From NCBI GenBank assembly GCA_019155205.2, contig JAHNZQ020000308.1:5564554-5588069 (forward strand): a DNA stretch of 23,516 nt, in the 5' to 3' direction. How positions within the stretch are numbered: the first letter of the stretch is position 1; each line of letters begins with the position of its first letter. The translations under genes and the position numbers were made by a program. The notes beneath the pieces were generated by a model that was not told the DNA's origin, ran no database searches, and worked only from the letters and a program-made list of their open reading frames with translations. Positions 1 to 10,119 of this stretch are shown here, one piece after another. The DNA is from Gracilaria vermiculophylla (Eukaryota > Rhodophyta > Florideophyceae > Gracilariales > Gracilariaceae).

Positions 1-492
1 GCGATCTGCCACCGTTTGGAAGGCGTCATGAGCCATGTTCGGCAGATAGAACTCCCTCCTCATGGTGAAATACATGCGCGATCTATCGGGGTGCCCGGCG
101 AGGCGCTGATAGTGCGAGAAATATAGCCCCCTCGCCCATGGTCTCGTGGGGACCACCTTTTGGAGTGCTCCATCCAGGAGAGTGCGGCGTACAAGTACGC
201 CGTCCCAGTCGACATCGAATGACGATGTTAGACTACCCACAGCGGCTAGGCACTCCTTGCAGTACGGATCTGTACTCAGCTCCTTCAAGGATTCCGCTGT
301 GATGATAGGAAGACCTTCTCTCTCCTCCTCAACAAGGGCCATCACATCAGGGAGCCCACTACACTTAGCTCCGGGTTCACAGCATTCCAAGCATTGTACA
401 CCGGATACTTCTTTCCTGTCGGAGTCTTGTATGATCAGACACGGAATTGTGTCTCCCGAAAGTGTTTCTTCTTCTGCCTCTGTGAAGATTCA
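1..492 (-). pseudogene. pol: Start of integrase (zinc-binding domain) of element A, cut by the window edge
   Basis: Reading down from about 225, the minus strand gives WDGVLVRRTLLDGALQKVVP and then SHYQRLAGHPDRSRMYFTMR and REFYLPNMAHDAF. This is the HHCC zinc-binding domain that opens Ty3/gypsy integrases; both histidines of SHYQRLAGH are present and the two cysteines would lie just beyond position 1. Element B has the matching sequence at 11640-11880. Positions 240-492 are a spacer between RNase H and integrase in which no domain can be read. Confidence 0.85.
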
Positions 493-947
493 CTAAATTG
501 CGTCCATTGCCTGCTGTTTTATGCCTGGACGGTGGAAGATGTCAAATTCGAACTCCAGGAGGCGCACCTCTACCGTTCCAGGTGGCCGGAAGCATCTGTC
601 AAAGACAGTACCCACTTTAATGGTGCATGATCCGTCCTCAAGGTGAAACGTGCACCTTCCAGGTATAGGCGTAAAAGAAACACCGCCCTTACGATGGCGA
701 GACATTCGCGCTTCGAGGTGGAATAGTTCCGTTCCATAGGTGAAAGGCTGCGACTCCAGTATCCTATACGTTGAAGTCCACCTTCAGGTTGTTCCTGTAG
801 GAGTTCACATCCAACCTGGAAATAACAGGCGTCTGTGTCTAGCACCATTCGGCCGTGCTGTTTCGGGAGTATCAATATTGGTGACTGTATTAGTCTCCTC
901 TTCAGGGTGTTATAGGCTTCAAACTCGTCGTGCGTCAGGATATCCAA
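493..947 (-). pseudogene. pol: RNase H domain of element A
   Basis: RNase H removes RNA from the RNA-DNA hybrid during reverse transcription. The domain begins after the RT thumb (THDEFEAYNTLKRRL) and carries MVLDTDAC, RNYSTSKRECLAIV and FTLRTDHAPLKWVLSL. After a frameshift it continues as LLEFEFDIFHRPGIKQQAMD (about 560-500). The four acidic positions of the family (DTD, E of KRECL, D of RTDH and D of AMDA) are all still present. The domain would be catalytically complete but for the frame break near 570-600. Confidence 0.92.
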
Positions 948-1675
948 TTGCGTCGGCTTTTCTTTTTCCAGGAGGGATATGACGGCACCGCAATGCCGGA
1001 GAAGTTCGGGACAAACCTCTGAGAGACACTACACAACCCCAGGAAAAAGCGGAGTTCCGTCTCGTTTGTAGAAGGGTGAGCTTTCTTGATGGCGTCCTGA
1101 GTTTTTATGGGAACCTGTAGGCGGTCGAAGAGCACAACGTGCCCCAGGTAGTCCACCGAGGACCTGAAAAAGAAACATTCCTCCAGCTTCATGGTGAGTC
1201 CGACATCCTTCAGTAGTTGGAGCACGTGCTTCACATGCATAAATTCCTCCTCCCCGCTGCAGGTTTTATAAGGACAAAGTCAATATACACCAGGGAGTAC
1301 TGGCACTTCACCTTCGACGGGATTATGTCAACCGCTCGTTGGAACCTAGTGAGTGCATTCCTCAATCCAAAGGGCATCCTTAGGAATCTGAAAATTCCAC
1401 AGTGCGAGGTGAACGTTGTCCTATCCTCATCGGAGTCATCCATCTCAATTTGGCAGTAGCCACTGTTGGCATCCAGCGTAAAAAAAGACGTACGCATCAC
1501 CTAAGCGGTCAATACATTCATCCATACGGGATATTGTGTACGCATCGCGTACTGTCACCTCGTTGAGGCGTCTGTAGTCCATGCAGAACCTCAGGGAGCC
1601 ATCTTTGTTCTTCAAAACGACCACTGGGGAGGCCCATTCAGAATTGAAGAGCTGGATGACTCCCATTTCCAGCAT
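935..1675 (-). pseudogene. pol: Reverse transcriptase domain of element A
   Basis: RT copies the element RNA into DNA. Three overlapping minus-strand frames together cover the palm and thumb: GVIQLFNSEWASPVVVLKNK and SLRFCMDYRRLNEVTVRDAY (1675-1500), then TLDANSGYCQIEMDDSDED, FRFLRMPFGLRNA and FQRAVDIIPSKV (1500-1250), then VLQLLKDVGLTMKLEECFFF and YLGHVV (1240-935). The first catalytic aspartate (LDANSGY, codon at about 1471-1473) is intact. The YxDD box reads YIDF at about 1276-1287, so one of the two essential aspartates is lost. Two frameshifts separate the pieces. This is a confident Ty3/gypsy RT and a dead enzyme. Confidence 0.95.
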
Positions 1676-2363
1676 CTAGTGGACCTCATCGCGCTCGAAA
1701 CCGCGCACATGGGGTCCGACCCTCCTTGGGAGTTGTTGTACCGGTTTTGAATTAGATGTGAGCTGTATCTAGTGCTTGGCCAGGCTAACCTGACCCAGGT
1801 GATCAGAACACATGTTCTCAGAGGGGAATAGTCTCTCCACTATCTTATGGCCATACCTTTCGAAATTTTCGCCATTTTGGAGCTTCTCCTGGCGGGTAGC
1901 AGGATGCTCTTCCTCTTGGTTCATTGATATGGCTGCAGCATCCATAGCGGCGATTTCCGCGCGTTACGCAAGGTCTCCTCCATGAGGCAGGGGAGCCAGT
2001 CCCGCAGGGGTGGGTAGTGCCAATCCTGCGACGGTTCCTCTCTAAATCCGTAACGGCGACTCCTTCAGGTTTGCAAGCACGACCCTGAAGGAAATATTCG
2101 GCACTAATTCCATGACGCCGTTCCCCATCATGGAATTGCTACTTCGTCGTCAGCTCTAAACTTCCCTGTAGGAATGCAAGGCCTGATGGGGACTTCTGCG
2201 CCCACACTTCGGCCTGACTCCTGGCAGGGATTTCGATACACTTCACCACCCGGAGATTATTCGACTGCGTCTGCTTTCCAATGTTAACCACGTGACGCGC
2301 GTTGGCGTCCGGTCCCGGAGACGCGGACACGATACCTACGAGGGCGGCGTGGTGAAAAATCAC
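1676..2363 (-). pseudogene. Protease-RT linker of element A
   Basis: This is the polyprotein segment between protease and RT. It is readable from 2363 to 2139 (PGPDANARHVVNIGKQTQ, then RVVKCIEIPARSQAEVW and GLAFLQGSLELTTK). Element B has the matching words PRPDANARQVGN, RVVKSIEMEARSQAKV and GLSFLQGSPHLTTK at 9560-9725. Between 2138 and 1676 the frame is lost repeatedly. No separate catalytic function is expected here. Confidence 0.75.
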
Positions 2364-3416
2364 CTTCCGCAGGCGTGGGTATATTGTACGTACATATTAA
2401 TCCACAAAGTAAGTGCCCATTATGTATTGTGCAGCCAAGTTGGTCACCACGAGGATCCACACCTTCACCTTTAAGTATCCCAGCCGAAGATACGAGGGTG
2501 ATGCTTCGTGAGTGTTCAATGCTCGATGCGATGCATCGCGCACCGTAGGGATCTAACCAGTCTGCAAGGAGCAGAGAGCAGGAGGCGACAGTACGTCGGC
2601 GTGCACTAGATTGGGGCCAGCTCCGTTATCGAGGGTAGCACACACCGTGATGGAGGCGAACGTGGAACATCCAATAGAGGCGAACACTTTGTAATTCTCA
2701 CGGCGGAGCGTGCAAACAGAATCCTCAAAGGCGTCGAATGTATCCAACGAGATCGGAGGGCCCGCCGATTCTGCGTCGATGGAGCAGATGGCTTCTCCCC
2801 CTTTCCTGCAGGCGACTTCCTTGAAGCTAATGCTCGATAGAAAGGAGCCAAATGGAGCCTTTCTGCGAGACCCCAAGGGTTTTCCTGTTTGGAGGGGGGC
2901 TGAGCCTCAGTAGGGGACGACTGCTGCGGTTGGACATTGGGATGCTCCATATTCATTGAAGATGTAACCAGTTTGGATACCGGCCCCTGCGCTGACGGTG
3001 CAAAAGACAGTAGAACAGGCTGCCCTCCAAGTGGGGCGTGGTAACCGTAGCTTCCTTAAGGGGAGCGGATTTCGCGATACGCGGTTTGGTAGCTTCCGCT
3101 CTCTGTTGGTTTGTCCTTCCGGTCCTGGAGTTCTTTCCCGTTCCTGCAGGATGGCGGCCCCCATTTCAAACTTGAACGTAGTACAGTGTACTGGCTCTCG
3201 AAACAAACAAATCCTACAAGAAGGTACATAGCCTTGAGGGTTCGCGAATCGGACACTCCTGTAAGATCCTGCCGAGGCGTATGAAGTAGGAGGCGAGGAT
3301 GTCCTTATCCTAGACGATGCTACCTCAGATGAGATGTATGTGAGGGCGAGGGCCTCTTGCTGTCCCACGAGCGTGAGCTCGTCGACCTCCCCTAACGTGC
3401 TAGAGTCCAACGTCAC
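2364..3416 (-). pseudogene. Nucleocapsid and aspartic protease region of element A
   Basis: A serine-rich stretch follows the capsid after a stop at 3438-3440. A degenerate zinc knuckle is visible at about 3195-3230 (CRIC followed by HC, with wrong spacing). The protease core follows: IGCSTFASITVCATLDNGAG, with the catalytic aspartate codon at 2628-2630. The family rule is D-T/S-G-A; here it reads D-N-G-A. The second half of the protease, NLAAQYIMGTYFVD, lies near 2400-2460 and ends in TAA before the next segment (IFHHAALVGIV) continues in another frame. The enzyme would cleave the Gag-Pol polyprotein. Element B has the same segments at 9230-9530. Frame changes make this copy non-functional. 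Confidence 0.8.
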
Positions 3417-3437
3417 GGCGGATTCCCGACGGTTCCT

Positions 3438-5035
3438 TTATGCTGGTGGCTTGTCCGAAACTAGAGCTTGGCTGCGGCGAGTGGCACGGTAGAAATCCCT
3501 ATAAGATTGCACGAAACGTGCTAGCTTCGTATATGTGGTTTTTGGGCGCGTGGTAAAGTGATTACACACCCTGGCGCAGATCGACGGAAGAAGTCCCTCC
3601 ACAAACAACGACTTTAACCGCCGTTCGGAGTACACATTCCCACACCGTGGGGCTTTCGTCCACAGCTTCTGCAAGAGTTCCGTCTGGGTTATTCCCGTGT
3701 TTTGCCTATAGGAGGTGGCTTTAGCGTCAGCATCCGCTCCCACCTCGTCCGTTGCGTACCTTTTGAGGAGAAACTTCACCACCTCTGGGTTTGTCGTCAA
3801 GATCTCTGTCCCAGTATTATCCACAACGGTGCACTCTCTGGTGAAAGATGGCTGCACCAGCGATTGCGCTTGAGCGGTGAGGTATAATTGTAAGCAATAG
3901 ACGGCGGCATCTTCATGAATGCCATTGGTGTTATACGCTGAACGGAAGCGTGTGAGGCCATTCAACACCAAGATGGGGTAGACACTTGAAAAAGGGTGCT
4001 TCTTAATCTGTATATCCGTCCGGCGCTGGATCTTCGTGAGATGTGTAGCGAGCGCCGCTTCGTAAAGAGTGGAGCGATCATTTAACCTGCATGACCCATA
4101 ACACCACTTTGGCGGAGAGGTCCTTATGCCGGGCGACCCTCCTGACCCTCCTGATTTTCTCCTTGGGAGGTATACTCTCCTCCAAGCTGGATCTGTTTAC
4201 GAATTCAGAGTCTGTGCTTCTCTCAGAGTCGGTGTTTCACATTATACTTTTTTCCCTCCGTTGGTTTTGGCGTCTTTCTTAAATGTTGTCTGGGTGAATG
4301 ACTGTACCCCCGCTATAACGATTCACCCGAGGAGTATCATGTCCTTCTCTCTTCCAGTAAAGTACTTCGTGACCGATATCCTGTCCTCCTTCGCGAAAAG
4401 ATAGGTCCAGACGGTGCATAGCAAAATTTCATGAGGCGTTTCCGTTTACCTACAGCAATATCCTTTCCTATTTTGGCGTAAGCGGTTGCAGCATCCTGTC
4501 GTTCTCTGCCAAGGGTCACCTTAGGTGTTAATGTAGAGAATCTCTCCTGTATGGAAGATTGATTTAGAAACGTTGCTGCGGCAAGCAGCTGCGCGGTTCG
4601 GGAATGAACCTTCGCAGGGATTACATCTGAGATCACCTTTAGGTAGCGGTTGGAATCCAGCAAAGCATGCACAGCACAGTGAGCACTCTTCGTTGTTATT
4701 TTCTCCACAAGCACGTGGCGGCGCGCTTCAAAGTGAGCTTAAACACCTGCAGGTATTCTTTCGACCACCTCCTGAGAGAGCCAATCCGTGAGGCGTGAGG
4801 CCAGCGCCTCCAGGAGGGAGTTAAACTTCCGAGTGCTCCCTTCCCTGCAGCTCCTGAGGTTGCGGCTGCGATGCCGTGTGCTGTTCTTCAACCACCACGT
4901 CGGCGTTCTCCAAGGTGTCGCGCGGGATTCCGCTTGCCTCTGATCGTGGACTCATCTAAGTCGATTCCTGAAATGTTCCACAGAGGAGCCAGGATTCCAA
5001 AGGAGACTTTCAGGGTCCTTCAGTATGACTGCCAT
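3438..5035 (-). pseudogene. gag: gag of element A (N-terminal region and capsid), broken
   Basis: Gag forms the retrotransposon particle and packages its RNA. The start at 5035 (MAVILKDPESLLWNPG) is chosen because element B has the matching MAIRLEELESLLRNPG at 6846. A TGA interrupts about 30 codons in. A first region of roughly 300 residues is readable in pieces (for example 4714-4337, with KVTLGRERQDAA and a basic, serine- and arginine-rich end). The capsid-like part starts near 4087 (DRSTLYEAAL) and stays in one frame to 3438, about 215 codons. It contains FLLKRYATDE, SYRQNTGITQTELLQKLW and ERRLKSLFVEGLLPSI, the pattern of a Ty3/gypsy capsid C-terminal half. A frame change separates the two parts. 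The same order of segments in B shows that the long N-terminal region belongs to the family. Confidence 0.85.
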
Positions 5036-5499
5036 TTCCTGGAGAGCGCTGCGCGTGCTGCGCCCACCAACAGAGTCGTGTATTGGAGGGTCCTGTAAAA
5101 GGGGTTTCCATTGGGGGTTCTGACGGGCCCATAATGGAGGAGGTCGGAGGAGATTTCCATCCTCTGCCGAATCACCTTAATGAATAATTCTACTGTTGGG
5201 TTCCGATCGTTGCAAACTAGAAACAATTTTCTGTGATGACTTTTCCTATTTCTTTAGGGAACGGATTTTCCAAGTCTGGAGACCGGTTGTGGTGCCGTCA
5301 GTTCTTCTTTCGATGTGGTAGTTCACAAAGTCTGTTAGGAGGTTTTGTTTACTAAAAAGGCGTGAGTTTCTTAATATGGTCTCCGGTATTCTCTGTCACG
5401 AGCCGGAGCATTTCTGAACAGGGATCCGCAAACAGCAAGCGGGGGGGAGGGGGTTCACTGGGGTGACAATGCTCCTACACGCCCTGCTACGAGGCGACC
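5036..5499 (-). other. Untranslated leader of element A
   Basis: This stretch lies between the LTR and the gag start. It aligns with 6386-6845 of element B, for example at the shared minus-strand words GGTGATTCGG and ATCTCCTCCGACCT, but has no long reading frame. Just inside the LTR, element A reads TCGTAGCAG, matching 8 of 9 bases of the primer-binding sequence complementary to eukaryotic initiator tRNA-Met (TGGTAGCAG). The match is suggestive only, because it starts several bases from the LTR end and lacks a clear TGG. Confidence 0.5.
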
Positions 5500-5843
5500 C
5501 GGGGATCGGTGGCTTAAAAACCTTAGGATGTTGGCCGAGAGTCTCCAATCGGAAAAATAGACGTAGACTCAACGGTGCTTGGTTTGCTTCCCCAGAGGTG
5601 GGGATCGACCAACAGATTAAGTACCACGCCGGGAGCCCGCCTTGACAGATCCTCACAACTGTAGTAAGTACCTGCACAAGTTAACTAAAATAAATTTAAA
5701 TTCTACCGTATTTCAGAGGTACTGTATCGCATGTGGGCCGAATCATGTACCATGTGGCTGAGTTATTAAAACACGAGGCGTCTTCACGAATATCGCGTCG
5801 AAAAGCCACTCCACAATATCACCTAAGGATCCACTCTACCTCA
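5500..5843 (-). repeat. 5' LTR of element A
   Basis: The reverse complement of this stretch aligns along its whole length with 6035-6385 and with 13719-14070. It begins TGAGGTAGAGTGGATCC, against TGTAGTACAGTGGATCC in element B. It shares internal words such as GAATTTA...TTTATTTT, GGGGAAGCAAACCAAGCACC and GGAGACTC, and ends near CCGATCCCC. The length of about 344 bp agrees with the other two copies (351 and 352 bp). The terminal TG is kept; the terminal CA appears mutated. The 3' boundary was set by comparison with the 13719-14070 copy and may be off by about 10 bp. Confidence 0.8.
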
Positions 5844-6034
5844 GAACTGGAGAAGTGCAAGCACATATGCATGTAGCTTGCTTGCAGGACGCCCACCTCG
5901 GGTTAGGGCCCTTGGATTTGGGGGCAGAAATAAAATGCCCGCTTTCTTTTCGGGGTATTCCTGTACATGGGCTCTAACTGGAAAACCGGGGATAGAAGAC
6001 TGATTTGACTATGTCCGGCGAAGGCGGCTGGTGG
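5844..6034 (-). pseudogene. D': 191-bp fragment of the unknown protein family D, between two LTRs
   Basis: This sliver sits exactly between the outer ends of the two LTRs of A and B. On the minus strand one frame runs its whole length with a single stop (TAA at 5903-5905). It reads in pieces PPAAFAGHSQISLLSPVFQ, RNTPKRKRA and PEVGVLQASYMHMC. The region at about 18187-18381 gives, in the same order and spacing, PPPACAGISHINLLQWVSQ, GNTPKKKSA and PKVVVLQAGKMHKC. The match is in frame and better conserved in amino acids than in bases, so the ancestor was translated on this strand. The function is unknown. Confidence 0.7.
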
Positions 6035-6385
6035 TGTAGTACAGTGGATCCGAAGGTGATATTATTTTGTGCTTTTCAATCGGGATATGCCTCAAAAGTG
6101 TTCTTATTTTATGAACTGAGCTGCACGGTGCATTATTCAACCCCTGTGTGCTATGGTACTCCTGAAGAATTGTAGAATTTAGATTTATTTTCGTTAATTG
6201 ATATAGGTGATCAGACTAGTGCCCAATCGTGAGACCTGTCGAGGGAGGGTCCTTGCACTATACGTAATCTTCCGGGTGAGCCCAACCTCTCGGGGAAATA
6301 AATCAAGCACCTTTGATACTTCTTCTGCTTTTCCTGTTGGAGACTCTTGTTTAACGCCGTCAAATGTTTTAGCCGCAGATCCCCA
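6035..6385 (+). repeat. 5' LTR of element B
   Basis: It starts TGTAGTACAGTGGATC and ends near GATCCCCA. It is a direct repeat of 13719-14070 and an inverted repeat of 5500-5843. Words shared by the three copies include AACTGAGC, CTCCTGAAGAATTG, the AT-rich TTTATTTT block, ACCTGTCGAGGG and GGAGACTCTTGT. An LTR carries the promoter and polyadenylation signals of its element, but no TATA box could be assigned with confidence. Confidence 0.85.
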
Positions 6386-6845
6386 GGTTGCCTCATAGCA
6401 GTGCCTGTAGAAGCATTGTCCGCCCAGTGAGTCCCCTTCTACGCGTGGTGCTTGTGGACTTTCTTTCAAAATTCCCCCGGTTCGTGACCGTGATCACCGG
6501 AGACCACGTTTAGGAGCTCGCGCCTTGGGAGTCACCAAAAACTCGCAACGGACCTTGTGCGCTATCACCTCGAAAGGATAATTGACGGTACGACAACTGG
6601 TCTCCCGAATTACAACGTCCGTTTGCTTAAGGAATCGTAAAAGATGCGACAGAACAGTTTTGTTAGTTTGCACCGATTGGATTCTAACAGTGAAATTTTT
6701 CTATAAGGTGATTCGGAAGTGGAAGGAAATCACCTCCGACCTATTTGTATATGTGCACTTTCGAAAACCCAATGGAATTCACCTTGCAGTACCCTCAAGC
6801 ACCTCACTCTGTTGGTGGGCGCATCACATAGCGCTCCCCAAAATA
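6386..6845 (+). other. Untranslated leader of element B, with a possible primer-binding site at its start
   Basis: This stretch aligns with the leader of element A (5499-5036) and carries no gene. Directly inside the LTR it reads GGTTGCCTCATAGCAGTGCC; TCATAGCAG matches 7 of 9 bases of the initiator-tRNA-Met primer site, against 8 of 9 in element A. Assignment of the primer is tentative. The last 130 bases contain GGTGATTCGGAAG and CACCTCCGACC, shared with A and conserved better than the region before them. Confidence 0.5.
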
Positions 6846-8544
6846 TGGCCATCAGACTAGAGGAACTTGAAAGTCTCCTTAGGAATCCTGGGATCTCTGT
6901 GGAGCGTTTCAGGAATCGCCTTAGAAGAGTGCACGATCGGAGGCAAGCGGAACTCTCTGTGACAACTCTGGAAAACGCCGACGAGGAGGTTGAGTAACCG
7001 TACACGGCATCCCAGCCACTACCTCAGAAGCTGCACGGGCTGGAAAACCCGGAAGATAACTCTCTCCCGGAGTCACAGGCCCCACTCCTAACGGATTGGC
7101 TCTCCCTGGCGTTGGTAAAAACAATTCCTGCAGGTGTTCAGGCACAATTTTGGGCACGCCGCCTTGCTCTTAGGGAAAAGATCACAACGGAGAGTGCTCA
7201 CCAGGCCATGGATGCGTTGCTGGATTCGGACCACTTCTTAGATGTGATCTCCAATATTATGCTTGGGATGGTTCGTTCGCAAACTGCGCTGCTGCTCTCC
7301 ACAGCGGTATTTCGAATTCATTCTTCCGTACAGAAGAGGCTCCCTCTATCAACACCTAAGGTGACACCAGGCAGAGAAACACAGGATATGGCCATCCCCT
7401 ACGCCAGATGAGGAAAGGATATCGCTGTAGGGAAACGGGAACACCTCAGGAAGTTTGCTATGCACCGTATGGACCTGTCTTTTCGCGGAGGAGGACAGGA
7501 TATCGGTCGCGAAGTACTTTACCGAAGGAGAGAAGGATACGATACTCCTCCGGTGAATCGATATAGCGGGGGTACCGTCATTCACCCAGACCACCTAAAG
7601 AAAAGACGCCAAAACAAAAGGACGGAAAAGAGTGTAAAGTGAGACACCGACTCGGAGAGAAGCACAGACTCTGAATCCGTGATCAACTCCAGCTTGGAGG
7701 ACGGTATACCTTCTGAAATGAAAACCAGAAGGTTGAAGACGGTCGTCGCAGTCAAATACCTCTTCGCTAAAACTTTTGAATTTTGACACCTTCCGGTTGA
7801 ATGATCGCTCCACTCTTTACGAAGCGTCGGTCGCTGAACGACTAACGAAGATCCAGCGCCGGATAGATATTCAGGTGAAGAAGCACTCCTTCTTAGGTTA
7901 AGACCCCATCTCGGTGTTGAAGTTCTTAACACGCTTCCGTTTGGCGTGTGATACCAATGGTGTCCACCAAGGTGCCGCCGTCTGGGGCATTCAGTTCTAT
8001 CTCACAGGTCAAGCGCACTCGCTAGTGCAGCTACGCCACACGGGAGACAGCACCATTATGGATCATCCTAGGACGGAGATCTTGATGACGTACCCCAAGA
8101 TGGTAAATTTAATCGTTAAAAGGTACGAAACGGATGATGTGATAGCCGATGCTGATAATGAAGTCACATCGTATAGGCAGAATACAGTAGTGACTGAAAC
8201 GAAGTTCTCATAGACGTTTTGGACGAAGGCCTTAAGATGCGAGAATGTGTACTCTAAACGGCGGCTGAAGTCGTTGTTTGCTGAGAGACTCATGCCCCCG
8301 ATCCGCGCCCTGGTGCGTAATCACTTTACTACGCACCTGGAGACCACCTATACGTAGCTAGCACGCCTCGAGGAATTATATAGGGATATGCATCGTGCCG
8401 TTCGCTTCAGACACGCTCCAGTTTCGGTAAAAGTAACTGCTTTAAGGAATTGTCTGGCATCCTCCCTGATGTTGGACTGCAGCGTCTCAGAGGAGGTTTG
8501 CAAACTCACGCTTGACGGAAAGCAAAAGGGCCTTATTTTCACAT
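6846..8544 (+). pseudogene. gag: gag of element B (N-terminal region and capsid), broken
   Basis: The start ATG at 6846 gives MAIRLEELESLLRNPG and stays open to 6997. The next pieces are 7112-7411 (REKITTESAHQAMDALLDS, STPKVTPGRETQD) and 7640-7790 (SINSSLEDG-type acidic and serine-rich sequence). The capsid part begins near 7800 and is best read at 7914-8213: LTRFRLACDTNGVHQGAAV, SYRQNTVVTETKF. After a stop it continues with ERRLKSLF-like KRRLKSLFAERLMPPIRAL to about 8400. Element A has the same blocks. The last block to 8544 (LRNCLASSLMLDCSVSEE) has no recognised motif. At least five stops or frame changes interrupt the gene. Confidence 0.83.
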
Positions 8545-9530
8545 ACCCCTCATTTTAGGGAGCACCTTCTAGGACAAGGACACCCTCGTCACCGACCTCG
8601 TACGCTTCTGCAGGATCCTACAAGACCGTTCGACTAGCAAACCCTTGGTGCTACCCACGGCCTGACGCAATTCGCTGATCCCGTACACTGTATTACTCTC
8701 ATCCCGGTAGTCAGGGCCGCCATTGAGCAGGAATGGGAGAATAATTCCCAGAATCTGAAGGACACACCAACGAAGAGCGGAAGTCGTCAAGCCGCGCACC
8801 ACGTTATCCGCTCCCCTCAAGGGAGCTTCAGTTACCGCATTCCAATTGGAGCGAAGCGTGTTCTACTCGCACATGCGCCACCAGTGCACGGGCCAGATCC
8901 CAAACCAGTTGTACCTCGGGGGAACACGTTGCATCTCGATGCGTAACTTAGGCAGCCGTACCCCTCTGAAACTTAAATCCCTTCCAACCAGGAAAACCTT
9001 AAGGATCACGAGTAGAGGCTCCACGTGGCTCCTTCCCGGCGAGCCTCGGACCAAAGGAGGTCGCCTCTAGGAAAAACGGAGAAACAATCTGCATAGTCGA
9101 TGCAGAAGCAGCGGTCCCCCCAGTCCATTCGGACCCATTCGACGCCCTTGAGGACTCTGTCTGCACGCTCCACTGCGGAAAAAAAGGTGTTTGTCTCTAT
9201 AGGATGTTCATCACTCGCCTCCATAACGGTGCACGCTGTCCTTTAACCCGGGTTTGGCCCTAACCTGGTGCACACTAACGTGCTTCCGTGGTTTCCTCTC
9301 GGCTCTTTGAGGACCGGCAGGCTCTCTACCGTGAGAGACGCTTCGCGTCGAGCGTTGAACGTACTTGAAGCATTACTTTTGTATCTCCGGTTAGGCTCTT
9401 CACAGGTGAAGTTGTAGTTCCTAGTATAGACCTATTTGTCAGCACAGTTTGTATTGGGCATTTCCTGTGTGGATCGGTATGTGCGTGCAGTATACCCACG
9501 CCTGTGAAAGATGACGTTTCACGACCCCAA
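8545..9530 (+). pseudogene. Nucleocapsid and protease remnant of element B
   Basis: Bases here align with 3330-2380 of element A, although little protein is left. The zinc-knuckle segment appears shortened compared with A (around 8660-8700). At about 9236-9285 the protease core reads V-L-stop-P-G-F-G-P-N-L-V-H, against the matching L-D-N-G-A-G-P-N-L-V-H of A: the catalytic aspartate codon has become part of a TAA stop. The second half of the protease is visible at about 9420-9530 as SAQFVLGISCVDRYVRAVYP. This protease is certainly inactive. Confidence 0.7.
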
Positions 9531-10119
9531 TTCCGTAGGTACTGTGTCCGCATCTCCAAGACCGGATGCCAATGCGCGTCAAGTGGGTAACCTTTCAAAG
9601 GAGACGCAGTCAAACAAGCTTCGGGTGGTGAAGAGTATCGAAATGGAAGCGAGAAGTCAGGCCAAAGTTTAGGTGCAGACCAATGCTTCCGGCCTCTCAT
9701 TCCTACAAGGAAGTCCTCATCTAACGACTAAACAGCACTTCATGATAGCGAATGGCGTAACGGAAACAGTGATGACTGTTCTCTTCAAGGTCGTTTTTGC
9801 TAACCGGAAGGAGTCGACGAGTCGACTTTGCAGCTTCAAAAGGATCGGTCATCGGATTGGCACTACCCGGCCTTGCAGTACTGGCTCATCTTCTCGGTAT
9901 GGACAACAATGATGAACACAATTCAATCGCAAACATAGAGGTCAAATCGGCATTGACGACTCCAGGGCAAGAGAAGCCTGCCACGTGGCAGGAAAAGCTC
10001 CAAATTGGCGAAGAGACTAAAGAGTATCGCCATTGGATAGTGGAGATGCTATCCGCATTTTGGAACATATGGTATGGTGGCCTTGGACAGATGACCGTGG
10101 CCAGGCACCAAATCTAGCT
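9531..10119 (+). pseudogene. Protease-RT linker of element B
   Basis: This is the counterpart of the linker in element A. Visible pieces are PRPDANARQVGN near 9560, RVVKSIEMEARSQAKV near 9625, GLSFLQGSPHLTTKQHFMIA near 9690-9750, and a frame open from 9797 to 10117 with SVIGLALPGLAVLAHLL and later MLSAFWNIWYGGLGQMTVAR. The last words are the usual lead-in to the RT fingers in this family. A stop at 10115-10117 separates it from the RT proper. Confidence 0.75.

Larger units (their letters stand above)
1..5843 (-). mobile_element. Element A: decayed Ty3/gypsy LTR retrotransposon, truncated by the window edge
   Basis: Read on the minus strand from 5843 downwards, the order is LTR, untranslated leader, gag, protease, RT, RNase H and the zinc-binding start of integrase, which is the standard Ty3/gypsy order. 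The element runs off the left edge, so most of integrase, any chromodomain and the 3' LTR are not visible. Every domain can be matched piece by piece to element B on the plus strand, so A and B are two copies of one family. The reading frame changes many times and stops are common, so A cannot make its proteins. A is the better preserved of the two: its protease motif, first RT aspartate, RNase H residues and integrase histidines are still readable. Confidence 0.93.
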
